A stretch of DNA of 64,000 bases from Alsobacter sp045348435 (GTDB lineage Bacteria; Pseudomonadota; Alphaproteobacteria; Rhizobiales; Beijerinckiaceae), in the NCBI RefSeq assembly GCF_045348435.1, contig NZ_CP157484.1, forward strand, positions 4,960,001-5,024,000, written 5' to 3'. The notes beneath the pieces were generated by a model. The model did no database searches. It saw nothing but the letters and a program-made list of their open reading frames with translations, and was not told the DNA's origin. Shown in pieces: positions 25,412 to 33,933 of the stretch. How positions within the stretch are numbered: position 1 is the first letter of the stretch; each line of letters begins with the position of its first letter. A program made the position numbers and the translations under genes.

Positions 25412-27454
25412 ATGACCCTGGCCCGCCCCACTCAGGACCTCGGCCGCCCCGAGCGCGACAAGCCCTGGATTTTCCGCACCTATGCGGGGCACTCGACGGC
25501 GTCGGACTCCAACAAGCTTTACCGCGGCAATCTGGCGAAGGGACAGACCGGACTTTCGGTCGCCTTCGACCTTCCCACCCAGACCGGCTACGACCCGGAC
25601 CATGCGCTGGCGCGCGGCGAGGTCGGGAAGGTCGGCGTGTCGATTGCGCATCTGGGCGACATGAGGGCGCTGTTCGACCAGATCCCGGTCGCCGAGATGA
25701 ATACCTCGATGACCATCAACGCGACCGCGCCCTGGCTGCTGGCCCTCTATGTGGCGGTCGCGGACGAGCAGGGCGCCCCCCGGGCCGCCCTGCAGGGCAC
25801 CACCCAGAACGACCTGATCAAGGAATATCTGTCGCGCGGCACCTATGTGTTCCCGCCCGCGCCGTCGATGCGGCTGGTGAAGGACGTGATCCTTTTCACC
25901 ACGAGCGAGATGCCGAAGTGGAACCCCACCAATGTCTGCAGCTACCATCTGCAGGAGGCCGGGGCGACGCCGACGCAGGAGCTCGCCTATGCGCTCGCCA
26001 CCGCCATCGCGGTGCTGGACACCGTGAAGGCGTCGGGCGAGGTCGACCAAAAGACCTTCTCGGAGGTGGTCGGCCGCATCTCGTTCTTCGTCAACGCCGG
26101 CATGCGCTTCGTCACCGAGCTGTGCAAGATGCGGGCCTTCGCAGAGCTCTGGGACGAAATCGCGCGGGACCGCTACGGCGTATCCGACGAGCGCCACCGG
26201 CGCTTCCGCTACGGCGTACAGGTGAATTCGCTGGGCCTGACCGAGCAGCAGCCCGAGAACAACGTCTACCGCATCCTCATCGAGATGCTGGCCGTCGTGC
26301 TGTCGAAGGGCGCCCGGGCCCGGGCGGTCCAGCTTCCGGCCTGGAACGAGGCGCTCGGGCTCCCCCGGTCGTGGGACCAGCAATGGTCGCTGCGCATGCA
26401 GCAGGTGATGGCCTACGAAACCGATCTTCTGGAATATGGCGACATCCTGGACGGCTCGGTCGAGATCGCCCGCAAGGTGGCCGAGCTGAAGCAGGCCGCC
26501 CTGGCCGAACTCGCCGAGATCGACCGCATGGGCGGAGCGATCGCGGCGGTCGAGACGGGCTACATGAAGCGCATGCTGGTCGAATCGAACGCCCGGCGCA
26601 TCGCCGGGATCGAGGCGGGCGACCAGATCGTCGTGGGCGTGAACCGCTGGCGCGAGACGGAGCCCTCCCCGCTGACCGCAGGAGAGGGCTCCGTGCTCAC
26701 CGTCCCCGAACAGGTCGAGATCGAAGCGATCGCGCGCATCCGGTCCTGGCGGAGCGGCCGTGACGCCCAGGCCGCCGAAGCCGCGATCGAAGAACTGCGC
26801 TCCGCCGCCCGGGAGGGCCGCAACGTCATGGAGCCCTCCATCGCCTGCGCCAAGGCGGGGGTGACCACGGGCGAGTGGGGCGAGGCGCTGCGCGAGATCT
26901 TCGGCCAGTACCGCGCCCCCACGGGCGTCACCCCGGAGACCCGGACCTCCGCGGCCGAGCGCGAGGTTCGCGTCATGGTGTCGGAGCTGGCCGCCGAGCT
27001 GGGCGAAACGCCCCGGCTCGTCGTCGGCAAGCCCGGCCTGGACGGCCACTCCAACGGCGCCGAGCAGATCGCGCTGCGGGGCCGCGACGTCGGATTCGAC
27101 GTCACCTATGACGGCATCCGCCAGACCCCCGCCGAGATCGTCGCCAAGGCGCGCGAGACGGACGCGCATGTGATCGGCTTGTCGATCCTGTCCGGATCGC
27201 ACGTCCCGCTCGTCCGAGACGTGATGGCCCGCCTGCGCAACGAGGGACTGGGCCATATTCCGGTCGTGGTCGGCGGCATCGTGCCGCCCGACGACGAGCT
27301 GGTGCTCAAGAACATCGGCGTCACCGCCGTCTACACGCCGAAGAACTACGTCATGGACGAGATCATGAAGGACATCGTCCGGATCGTCGCCAGGGCGCCC
27401 CGCTCGGCGCCTGAGGACGGCAGGAGCGCCGCAAAGCGGACCGCCGCCCGCTGA
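25412..27454 (+). CDS. ecm: Ethylmalonyl-CoA mutase (B12-dependent)
   Basis: This 680-residue single-chain adenosylcobalamin mutase has the substrate-binding barrel in residues 20-500, including GLSVAFDLPTQTGYD and NTSMTINATAPWLL. The C-terminal B12 domain carries the base-off motif GLDGHSNG (DxHxxG) near residue 540 and SGSH further on. The sequence is of the MeaA/Ecm type rather than methylmalonyl-CoA mutase. It converts (2R)-ethylmalonyl-CoA to methylsuccinyl-CoA, the substrate made for Mcd. GGAG is 9 nt before the ATG. Confidence 0.94.
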   Translation: MTLARPTQDLGRPERDKPWIFRTYAGHSTASDSNKLYRGNLAKGQTGLSVAFDLPTQTGYDPDHALARGEVGKVGVSIAHLGDMRALFDQIPVAEMNTSMTINATAPWLLALYVAVADEQGAPRAALQGTTQNDLIKEYLSRGTYVFPPAPSMRLVKDVILFTTSEMPKWNPTNVCSYHLQEAGATPTQELAYALATAIAVLDTVKASGEVDQKTFSEVVGRISFFVNAGMRFVTELCKMRAFAELWDEIARDRYGVSDERHRRFRYGVQVNSLGLTEQQPENNVYRILIEMLAVVLSKGARARAVQLPAWNEALGLPRSWDQQWSLRMQQVMAYETDLLEYGDILDGSVEIARKVAELKQAALAELAEIDRMGGAIAAVETGYMKRMLVESNARRIAGIEAGDQIVVGVNRWRETEPSPLTAGEGSVLTVPEQVEIEAIARIRSWRSGRDAQAAEAAIEELRSAAREGRNVMEPSIACAKAGVTTGEWGEALREIFGQYRAPTGVTPETRTSAAEREVRVMVSELAAELGETPRLVVGKPGLDGHSNGAEQIALRGRDVGFDVTYDGIRQTPAEIVAKARETDAHVIGLSILSGSHVPLVRDVMARLRNEGLGHIPVVVGGIVPPDDELVLKNIGVTAVYTPKNYVMDEIMKDIVRIVARAPRSAPEDGRSAAKRTAAR

Positions 27455-27478
27455 CGCGCGGAGGCGGCGGCGCGCCTC

Positions 27479-28378
27479 TCAGCCGCGCGCCGCAATCGCG
27501 TCCGCGATGGCCACCACGCGCCGGCCGATCTCCGCATGCATGCGCTCGACCATCTTGCCGTCGAGTTGCAGCGCGCCCTTGTCCCGGTTTTCGGGCTCCT
27601 GGAAAGCCGCGATGATTTTGCGCGACCAGGCCACCTCGTCGGCCGACGGCGCGAAGATCGCGTTGGCGGGCTCGATCTGGCTCGGATGGATCAGCGTTTT
27701 GCCGTCGAAGCCGAAATCGCGGCCCTGCTTGCATTCGGCCCGGAACCCGGCCTCGTCCGAGATCGCATTGTAGACGCCGTCCAGAATGTCCAGGCCGTAG
27801 GCGCGGGCGGCCGTCACCGCCGTCGAGAGCCACTGCCCGAAGGGGGCGCGATCCGGCGTGAACCGGGCCCGCGTCTCCTTGGCCAGGTCGTTGGTGCCCA
27901 TCACGAAGCAGGCGAGCCGGTTGCTTGGATCCTGCGCGGCGGACGCGATCGCGCCGGCGTTGAGGATGGCGAGCGGCGTCTCCACCATCGCCCAGAGGCG
28001 CAGGGACGAGGGCGCGCCGGCGCTCGCCAGCAGGGAGGCGAGCCGCACGATCTGCGACGGCGACGAAATCTTGGGGGCCAGCACGGCGTCCGGACCGGCC
28101 GCCGCCGCGGCGCGCAGGTCGGCCTCGCCCCAGGGCGTGTCGAGGCCGTTGATCCGGATCACGACCTCCCGGCCGCCGAACCCGCCGGCCTTGACGGCCT
28201 CGGCCACCTGGGCCCGCGCCGCCGCCTTCGCATCGGGCGCGACGGCGTCCTCGAGGTCGAGGATCACGCCGTCGACGGCCAGCGTGCGCGCCTTCTCGAT
28301 GGCGCGGGCGTTCGACCCCGGCATGTAGAGCACGCTGCGGCGGGGACGGATTGGGGCGGCGGTGGGGGAGGCTGGCAT
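27479..28378 (-). CDS. mcl2: HpcH/HpaI-family CoA lyase, likely (3S)-malyl-CoA thioesterase
   Basis: This 299-residue member of the CitE/malyl-CoA lyase family has RSVLYMPGSNARAIEKA at the N-terminus, the metal-binding LDLEDAVAPDAK and the catalytic-region WAMVETPLAILN. Length and position in the EMC cluster fit Mcl2, the (3S)-malyl-CoA thioesterase that yields malate, rather than the longer Mcl1 lyase. It is convergent with ecm, with 24 nt between stops. A general citramalyl/malyl-CoA lyase remains possible. Confidence 0.82.
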   Translation of the reverse strand: MPASPTAAPIRPRRSVLYMPGSNARAIEKARTLAVDGVILDLEDAVAPDAKAAARAQVAEAVKAGGFGGREVVIRINGLDTPWGEADLRAAAAAGPDAVLAPKISSPSQIVRLASLLASAGAPSSLRLWAMVETPLAILNAGAIASAAQDPSNRLACFVMGTNDLAKETRARFTPDRAPFGQWLSTAVTAARAYGLDILDGVYNAISDEAGFRAECKQGRDFGFDGKTLIHPSQIEPANAIFAPSADEVAWSRKIIAAFQEPENRDKGALQLDGKMVERMHAEIGRRVVAIADAIAARG

Positions 28379-28411
28379 GGAACGAGACCCGACAGGCTGC
28401 GACAAACACGG

Positions 28412-28425
28412 TTGCACCGCAGCAT
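28412..28425 (-). promoter_or_regulatory. Weaker EMC-pathway-like element (mcl2 copy)
   Basis: On the plus strand the site reads TTGCACCGCAGCAT, 34 nt before the start of the malyl-CoA thioesterase-like gene. It shares TTGC, CCGCA and CAT with the other three sites but lacks the exact GCA-N-TGC core. I treat it as a weak member. Confidence 0.3.
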
Positions 28426-28483
28426 AGACGCCGGCGACAGGGCGCGCCATCGTCCTTCCGGCGAGTCGCCGAAGGGGGGCGCG

Positions 28484-29215
28484 ATGTCGACATGGGTGGC
28501 GGGCGTGGACGGTTGCCCGGGCGGCTGGGTGGCCGTGACCTTGGCGCTGGACGGCGTGGCCGATCCGCTGCTGACGGTGCATCCGACCTTCGCGGGCGTG
28601 CTGGGAGGTCCACCCGCGGCCGCCATCGTGGCCGTCGACATGCCGATCGGACTGCCGGACCAGGTCGGCCCGGGCGGACGCGGCCCCGAGACGCTCCTCC
28701 GGCCCTTGCTGGGCGCACGCCAGTCGTCGGTGTTCTCGGTGCCGTCGCGCGCCGCCGTGGAGACGCTCGACTACCGGGACGCCTGCGCGGCCGCGCTGCG
28801 GACCTCCGTTCCGCCCCGCGCCGTCTCCAAGCAGTGCTTCTTTCTCTTTCCCAAGATCCGCGACGTCGACGCCCTTCTGCGAGCCGATCCCGGGTTGCGC
28901 GACCGTGTGAGGGAGACGCACCCGGAAGGCGCGTTCATGCGCCTCAATAAGGGCGCGCCGCTCTCCCAGCCCAAGAAGGTGAAGTCCAGCCCCTACGGGC
29001 CGGGTCTGGAGGAGAGACGGGCCTTGCTCGAAAAGGCAGGCTTTGCGCGCGCCTTCCTGGAGGCGCGGCCGCCGCGCGGGGCAGCGTTCGACGACGTGCT
29101 GGACGCCTGTGCGTGCGCGGTCTCGGCGCTTCGCATCGCCCGCGGCGAGGCGCAGAGCTTCCCCTCGCCGCCGGGCCGGGACGCGCATGACGTCCCGGTG
29201 GCGATCTGGATCTAG
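28484..29215 (+). CDS. DUF429 protein (predicted RNase H-like fold)
   Basis: This 243-residue soluble protein has the family opening VAGVDGCPGGWVAV, the second acidic motif AVDMPIGLP and a C-terminal DDVLDACACAVSA. The spaced acidic residues suggest a metal-dependent nuclease fold, but function is unknown. A GGGGGG ribosome site precedes the ATG. Only 4 nt separate its stop from the convergent asd stop. Confidence 0.83.
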   Translation: MSTWVAGVDGCPGGWVAVTLALDGVADPLLTVHPTFAGVLGGPPAAAIVAVDMPIGLPDQVGPGGRGPETLLRPLLGARQSSVFSVPSRAAVETLDYRDACAAALRTSVPPRAVSKQCFFLFPKIRDVDALLRADPGLRDRVRETHPEGAFMRLNKGAPLSQPKKVKSSPYGPGLEERRALLEKAGFARAFLEARPPRGAAFDDVLDACACAVSALRIARGEAQSFPSPPGRDAHDVPVAIWI

Positions 29216-29219
29216 CCGA

Positions 29220-30284
29220 TCAGGCGGCGAGCGCCCTAGGACGGAGCAGCTTACGGTTAATGATCGCCTCGGCGATCTGCACGGCGTTCAGGGCTGCGCC
29301 CTTGCGCAGATTGTCCGACACGCACCAGAACGCCAAGCCATTCTCGACGGTGGAGTCCTCGCGGATGCGGGAGATGTAAGTGGCGTCTTCGCCCGCCGCC
29401 TCGTGCGGGGTGATGTATCCGCCGTCCTCGTGCTTGTCGATCACGAGGCAGCCGGGCGCGGAGCGCAGGATGTCGCGAGCCTCGTCGGCCGAGAGCGGGG
29501 TCTCGAACTCGACGTTGACCGATTCCGAATGGGAGATGAACACCGGCACGCGCACGCAGGTCGCCGTCAGCTTGATCTTCGGGTCGAGGATCTTCTTGGT
29601 CTCGACCATCATCTTCCACTCTTCCTTCGTGAACCCGTCCTCCATGAACACGTCGATATGGGGGATCAGGTTGAAGGCGATGCGCTTGGTGAACTTCTTG
29701 GCCGCGACCTCCTGGAGCGAGTAGAGCGCCTTGGTCTGGCGATCGAGCTCCTCCATGCCCTCCTTGCCGGCGCCGGACACCGACTGGTAGGTCGACACCA
29801 CGACGCGGCGGATCTTGGCGCGGTCATGCAACGGCTTCAGCGCGACGACGAGCTGCGCGGTCGAGCAGTTCGGATTGGCGATGATGTTGAGCTTGTCCTT
29901 CTGGCCCATATAGTCGGCCAGCACATGGGCGTTGACCTCGGGCACGACCAGCGGGACGCGCTCGTCGTAGCGCCAGCAGGACGAATTGTCGATCACGAGG
30001 CAGCCGGCCGCGCCGATCCGCGGGGACCACTCCTTCGACACCGTCGAACCCGCCGACATGAGGCAGATATCCGTGTTGGCGAAGTCGTGGCGCTCCATGA
30101 CCTGGACCTTCAGCACGCTGTCTCCGAACGAGACCTCCGTGCCCTGGCTGCGGCTGGAGGCCAGCGCGACCACTTCCGACACCGGAAACGCGCGCTCTTC
30201 CAGAATGGAGAGCATCTCGCGACCCACATTGCCGGTGGCGCCCACGACCGCCACGCGAAATCCATCGGCGACCTTCAAAACCAT
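29220..30284 (-). CDS. asd: Aspartate-semialdehyde dehydrogenase
   Basis: This 354-residue NADPH-dependent enzyme makes aspartate semialdehyde, the branch-point intermediate for lysine/diaminopimelate, threonine and methionine. The N-terminal VAVVGATGNVGREML binds NADP, and catalytic Cys140 lies in NPNCSTAQ. In related genomes it follows leuB; here the gene is transcribed alone. AGGA sits 9 nt before the ATG. The leader upstream holds a short Lys/Thr-rich frame and competing hairpins, which suggests amino-acid-dependent control. Confidence 0.95.
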   Translation of the reverse strand: MVLKVADGFRVAVVGATGNVGREMLSILEERAFPVSEVVALASSRSQGTEVSFGDSVLKVQVMERHDFANTDICLMSAGSTVSKEWSPRIGAAGCLVIDNSSCWRYDERVPLVVPEVNAHVLADYMGQKDKLNIIANPNCSTAQLVVALKPLHDRAKIRRVVVSTYQSVSGAGKEGMEELDRQTKALYSLQEVAAKKFTKRIAFNLIPHIDVFMEDGFTKEEWKMMVETKKILDPKIKLTATCVRVPVFISHSESVNVEFETPLSADEARDILRSAPGCLVIDKHEDGGYITPHEAAGEDATYISRIREDSTVENGLAFWCVSDNLRKGAALNAVQIAEAIINRKLLRPRALAA

Positions 30285-30302
30285 GGCGAGATATCCTGTT
30301 TC

Positions 30303-30372
30303 GTCTTGCGGTTTGGTCTCCCCCGGAGGTTCAGCCGCAGGTCTTGCGGTCCCTCTTCCCCCGCCGGGGGAG
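30303..30372 (-). promoter_or_regulatory. asd leader with mutually exclusive hairpins
   Basis: On the minus strand the segment CTCCCCCGG (30364-30372) can pair with the neighbouring GGGGGA (30357-30362). Alternatively it can form a 9-bp helix with CCGGGGGAG (30318-30326). The same leader has a direct repeat ACCGCAAGAC at 30303-30312 and 30341-30350. There is no U-run, so any control would act by a non-classical terminator or on translation. Confidence 0.4.
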
Positions 30373-30392
30373 TCTCCGGAGCGAGGAATAGC

Positions 30393-30461
30393 TCAGCGCG
30401 ACGCGCCGCCTTTGGCGGCCGTCGTTTTGCCCGTCGTTTTGGTCGACATCGCAAAGCGCAT
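30393..30461 (-). CDS. Candidate asd leader peptide (22 aa, Lys/Thr-rich)
   Basis: The short frame reads MRFAMSTKTTGKTTAAKGGA and two more residues before the stop. An internal ATG at 30449 would give an 18-residue form with KTTGKTT near its start. It ends 108 nt before asd and is followed by alternative hairpins. Lys and Thr are end products of the pathway asd feeds, as in known attenuator peptides. No strong ribosome site is visible, so translation is uncertain. Confidence 0.35.
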   Translation of the reverse strand: MRFAMSTKTTGKTTAAKGGASR

Positions 30462-30719
30462 GGCGTGAAGCTGTTCCCCGGCGAAATCGCCGATAGGGGA
30501 GCAGAAACACGGGCGCCGCCGCAAAGTCAATCTCTCCTGAAGGCGAGTGCGGGATCTCCGGGACGCCGGCGTTCGGCTGAGATCAGCCGTTAACGCTGTC
30601 GCTCAACCCGTCATTGACTCTCCGCCCTAAAAGTCCTGCCGAGGTAACGAAGCTCTGAAAGAGACAGGTCAAGTTGAACGCAATCCGACAATCAAACAAG
30701 CGCGGAACGGGGTTGCGTC
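30462..30719. other. Intergenic region between asd leader and a membrane-anchored hypothetical
   Basis: About 260 bases of divergent spacing must contain the promoters of asd (minus strand) and of the gene at 30720 (plus strand). TTGACT is seen on both strands but without a convincing -10 partner. No RNA gene or terminator is recognised. Confidence 0.4.
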
Positions 30720-31613
30720 ATGGTTCAGGTTTCTTCGACTTACTCGGCGGTCGCGCTGCCGATCCCGCACGAGGCGCATAGTCAAGGATCGATGTCTCGC
30801 AGGCGCGCGCGAAAGTCGCGCCGCGGTCTTTCAAACGCTCGCCGGAGACTCGCGGGCATCGCCATCCTGGCGACGCTGGCCGCCCTGCTGACGGCGCTCC
30901 TGCTCGGACACGCTGACGCGAACCGGCTCGAGCCCAGCGAACCGGGCGCGACCAGCGCCGCTCCGGCCCGCACCTCCGCCGCCGCCTGGGTGAAGGTCAA
31001 TCGGCCCATCCCGATGTTCTCGCTGGACACGCCGCTTCTTCCCCGCGACCCGCGCGCCCTCGTGGCCCGCAGGCATGTCGAGGGCGGCGGCCGGGAGGAG
31101 GTCCATAGCTTCGGCGCGGTCGGCTCCGCCGCAGGCTTCGCCAGCATCGCCGCCTATCGTCCGGGTTCCGAGGCCGTCGCGCCCGGCACCTTGTTCCTTG
31201 AAGCAGCCCGACGCGCGGCCGAAGCCGGGCTGGCGGTGACCCGCAGCTCCGTTCCGACGCCGATGGCGACGAAGTTCGGCCAGGCCGAGACCGCCGACAT
31301 CCTCCTGGCGGCGGACGGCGTGGAGCATGCCTGCGTGGCGTGGCGCATCATGGGCGAGGACGCTCAGCTCCGGCTCACCGGCTGGCAATGCGGGGGAGCC
31401 GGCAAAGCCGTCGACCGCCTGACGCTCGCCTGCGCGCTGGACAGGCTGGACCTGGTCGGCGCCGGCGACGACGCGGCCCTCAAGGCCTATTTCTCCCGGG
31501 CCGAGCGCAACCGCCTTCCCCAATGCGGCTCCAAGGCCGCGCCGGGCGCACGCCGGGCGGCCTGGCTCGATCCCGAGATCGATCCGAGCGGGTTGCTGCG
31601 CTCGCAATCGTGA
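30720..31613 (+). CDS. Membrane-anchored protein of unknown function
   Basis: The protein has 297 residues. A basic N-terminus (RRRARKSRRG) is followed by one membrane helix at about residues 45-63 (AGIAILATLAALLTALLLG), then a periplasmic part with four cysteines. The likely topology is a signal-anchored periplasmic protein. No known domain is recognised. An alternative start at 30792, behind an AGGA, would drop 24 residues but keep the helix. Confidence 0.68.
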   Translation: MVQVSSTYSAVALPIPHEAHSQGSMSRRRARKSRRGLSNARRRLAGIAILATLAALLTALLLGHADANRLEPSEPGATSAAPARTSAAAWVKVNRPIPMFSLDTPLLPRDPRALVARRHVEGGGREEVHSFGAVGSAAGFASIAAYRPGSEAVAPGTLFLEAARRAAEAGLAVTRSSVPTPMATKFGQAETADILLAADGVEHACVAWRIMGEDAQLRLTGWQCGGAGKAVDRLTLACALDRLDLVGAGDDAALKAYFSRAERNRLPQCGSKAAPGARRAAWLDPEIDPSGLLRSQS

Positions 31614-31716
31614 AGCGAAGGCGCGGCCATAATTGGGATCCGTCAACGTCGTCCGGCGTTGTGGTTGTAAGATCCTATCGTCAAGACACCGCAACGCCGA
31701 TCGAAGCGAGGAACCC

Positions 31717-32013
31717 ATGTTTCGCAAAGCGACCGCCTTGGGCCTGATCGCCGCCGCCATGCTGGCCACCGGAGCCGACGCGCAGACGCGCCGGCGGGTC
31801 AACGACATCACAGTCACCCAGCGCTCTTACCTGAACGCCGGCACGGTGGTGAAGCCCGGCACCGGCTACCAGCTGAACTATGTCTATGTCGGCCAGGGCC
31901 TTTCGACCCCGGTCTACTCCAATATCAATAGCCGGTTCGGCGGCGAGACGCTTCCCGGGCGGTTCGATCTGCCGAACTGCTGTGGAACCACGGTCGGCTT
32001 CGGCGCCTATTGA
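31717..32013 (+). CDS. Small secreted protein of unknown function, 98 aa
   Basis: A signal peptide (MFRKATALGLIAAAMLATGADA) precedes a roughly 75-residue mature domain with Gly, Asn and Tyr (GYQLNYVYVGQGLS) and a C-terminal CC pair. GAGG precedes the ATG at proper spacing. The family is not recognised. Confidence 0.65.
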   Translation: MFRKATALGLIAAAMLATGADAQTRRRVNDITVTQRSYLNAGTVVKPGTGYQLNYVYVGQGLSTPVYSNINSRFGGETLPGRFDLPNCCGTTVGFGAY

Positions 32014-32070
32014 CGCGTTGGCGCGCGTCGAGCCTGCGCGGGATACCGATTCCGCGCGGGCTCGGTTAGC

Positions 32071-33279
32071 ATGGCGCGCATGAACCTTCGAATCGCCTCG
32101 CTCTCGGGCAAAGCCCTGCTGACTGTCGGCCTCTTCGCCGCCGCCCCTCCCGCATCCGCGCAGGATTTCAGGACGTGCCTTGGCGGACTGCGGAATTCCG
32201 TGGTCGCCCAGGGCGTGTCGGCCCAGACCTTCGACGCGGCTGCGCGCGGGCTCGAGCCCGACATGAAGGTGATCGACTTCCTCAACGACCAGCCCGAGTT
32301 CAAGACGCCGATCTGGGACTATCTCGCCGCCTTGGTCGATGAGGAGCGCGTCGCGGACGGCCGGGCCATGCTGCGGCAGTGGAGCCAGGCGCTGGCGACT
32401 GCGGAAAGCCGTTATGGCGTCGACCGGCATGTCATCGTGGCGGTGTGGGGCGTCGAATCTGATTTCGGCAAGGCGATCGGCAAGCGGCCTCTCGTGCAAT
32501 CCTTGGCGACACTGTCCTGCTACGGGCGCCGGCAGGCCTATTTCCGCACCGAGTTCGCCGCCACGATGAAAATCCTGGACCGCGGCGACGTCGCGCCGGA
32601 CCACCTGACGGGGTCCTGGGCCGGGGCCTTCGGGCACACGCAGTTCATGCCTTCCACCTTCCTGCGCCTGGCCGTCGACCTCGACGGCGACGGCCGACGC
32701 GACGTGGTGGACTCCATCCCGGACGCGCTGGGCTCCACGGCGAACTACCTCGCCAAGGCCGGCTGGCAGACGGGCGGGACCTGGGGCTTCGAAGTCAGGC
32801 TGCCGCCAGGCTTCAACACGGGGCTGGCGGGCCGGACGAAGAAGCGCCCCATGGCCGACTGGGAGCGGCTCGGAGTGCGGCGCGCGGACGGACGCCCCAT
32901 GCCGGGCGGCTCGGCGGGCCTCATGCTGCCGGCGGGCGCGAGCGGACCGGCGTTCCTGGTGACCCGGAACTTCGACGCCATATACGGCTACAACGCCGCC
33001 GAGAGCTACGCTCTCGCGATCGCGCATCTGTCCGACCGCCTGAGGGGAGGTGGACCCTTCCAGACGCCCTGGCCGACCGACGACCGCGGCCTGTCGCGCG
33101 TCGAGCGCCGGGAGGTCCAGGCGCTGCTCAACCAGCGCGGCTATGACGTCGGCCAGCCCGACGGCGCGATCGGGACCAAGACCCGCGAGGCGATCGCCGA
33201 TTTCCAGGTGAAGAAAGGCCTGAGCCGCAACGGCCGGGCGTCCGGCAAAGTGCTCGAGGCTCTCCGGGCCGCACGGTGA
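32071..33279 (+). CDS. Lytic murein transglycosylase with peptidoglycan-binding domain
   Basis: This 402-residue periplasmic enzyme has a signal peptide (to about residue 31) and an MltB-type catalytic domain with the Glu in AVWGVESDFGKAIGKRP. GAFGHTQFMPSTFLR is followed by a C-terminal PG_binding_1 domain (VQALLNQRGYDVGQPDGAIGTKT). It cleaves glycan strands with anhydro-ring formation during cell-wall turnover. A second ATG three codons on could also serve as start. Confidence 0.92.
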   Translation: MARMNLRIASLSGKALLTVGLFAAAPPASAQDFRTCLGGLRNSVVAQGVSAQTFDAAARGLEPDMKVIDFLNDQPEFKTPIWDYLAALVDEERVADGRAMLRQWSQALATAESRYGVDRHVIVAVWGVESDFGKAIGKRPLVQSLATLSCYGRRQAYFRTEFAATMKILDRGDVAPDHLTGSWAGAFGHTQFMPSTFLRLAVDLDGDGRRDVVDSIPDALGSTANYLAKAGWQTGGTWGFEVRLPPGFNTGLAGRTKKRPMADWERLGVRRADGRPMPGGSAGLMLPAGASGPAFLVTRNFDAIYGYNAAESYALAIAHLSDRLRGGGPFQTPWPTDDRGLSRVERREVQALLNQRGYDVGQPDGAIGTKTREAIADFQVKKGLSRNGRASGKVLEALRAAR

Positions 33280-33280
33280 C

Positions 33281-33778
33281 TCAGAGACGCAGCAGCGAGT
33301 AGCCGGCCTGCTGCAAGGCCACGACCTCGGCTACGCCGGCGGGCACCAGATCGGCCTGCGTCGCTCCGTAGAGGTCGTCCAGCGGCTGCTTGCGGCCGAT
33401 GAGGGTGTTGCGGCAGATGACGAAACGCACGCCGTTGCTCCGCAGCTCGTCCACCATGCGGGCGATCTTCGCGTCGCCCTGGGCCAGGCTGAGCATGCTG
33501 GCTCCCTCGCCCTGCAGGACGACCACCATGCTCAGGCGGTCGGCTCCGACGGCGTTGACGTGATTGCGCATCGACTGCAGCCGGGCCGCATGCTCCCGCC
33601 CGAACCAGCCGCCGCCCTGGACCACGTGGTAGACCACCTTCTGGGGCGCATAGGGCGCGTGGATCGCAGGCGGGACGTCCGCGACTGCACCGCCCATTGA
33701 CAACGCTAGCACTGAGCCGCCGAGCCCGAGCGCCATTAAGCCCGCCGCCACGCCGAGAGTCTTGCCGGAAAATGTCAT
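33281..33778 (-). CDS. DsrE-family protein with signal peptide
   Basis: The protein has 165 residues from the chosen ATG (MTFSGKTLGVAAG), with a secretory signal ending near VADV. The rest has the DsrE/DsrF-like fold (KVVYHVVQGGG; GVRFVICRNTL), known from sulfur-relay proteins but common in uncharacterised periplasmic proteins. The Cys in VICRNT is the usual position of the reactive cysteine. An upstream ATG would add ten residues. It is convergent with the transglycosylase gene. Confidence 0.75.
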   Translation of the reverse strand: MTFSGKTLGVAAGLMALGLGGSVLALSMGGAVADVPPAIHAPYAPQKVVYHVVQGGGWFGREHAARLQSMRNHVNAVGADRLSMVVVLQGEGASMLSLAQGDAKIARMVDELRSNGVRFVICRNTLIGRKQPLDDLYGATQADLVPAGVAEVVALQQAGYSLLRL

Positions 33779-33933
33779 CGTCAGCGCCTGCCAGGAGGAT
33801 TCTTGCATCCACTCTACTTGCCTGATGTTAAGTGCAGCTGAATCGAAGGCGCGGCTTTCGCCGGGAGATCGCCCTTGCCACGCGCCGGCGTGGCTCCTAA
33901 AGAGCCTGCCAGAACCAGCACAAGGGGCGAAAG

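Noticed and set aside
27536..28483. N-terminal extension of the DUF429 gene
   Set aside because: It is antisense to the malyl-CoA thioesterase gene; the family motif VAGVDGCPGGW begins right after the ATG at 28484.
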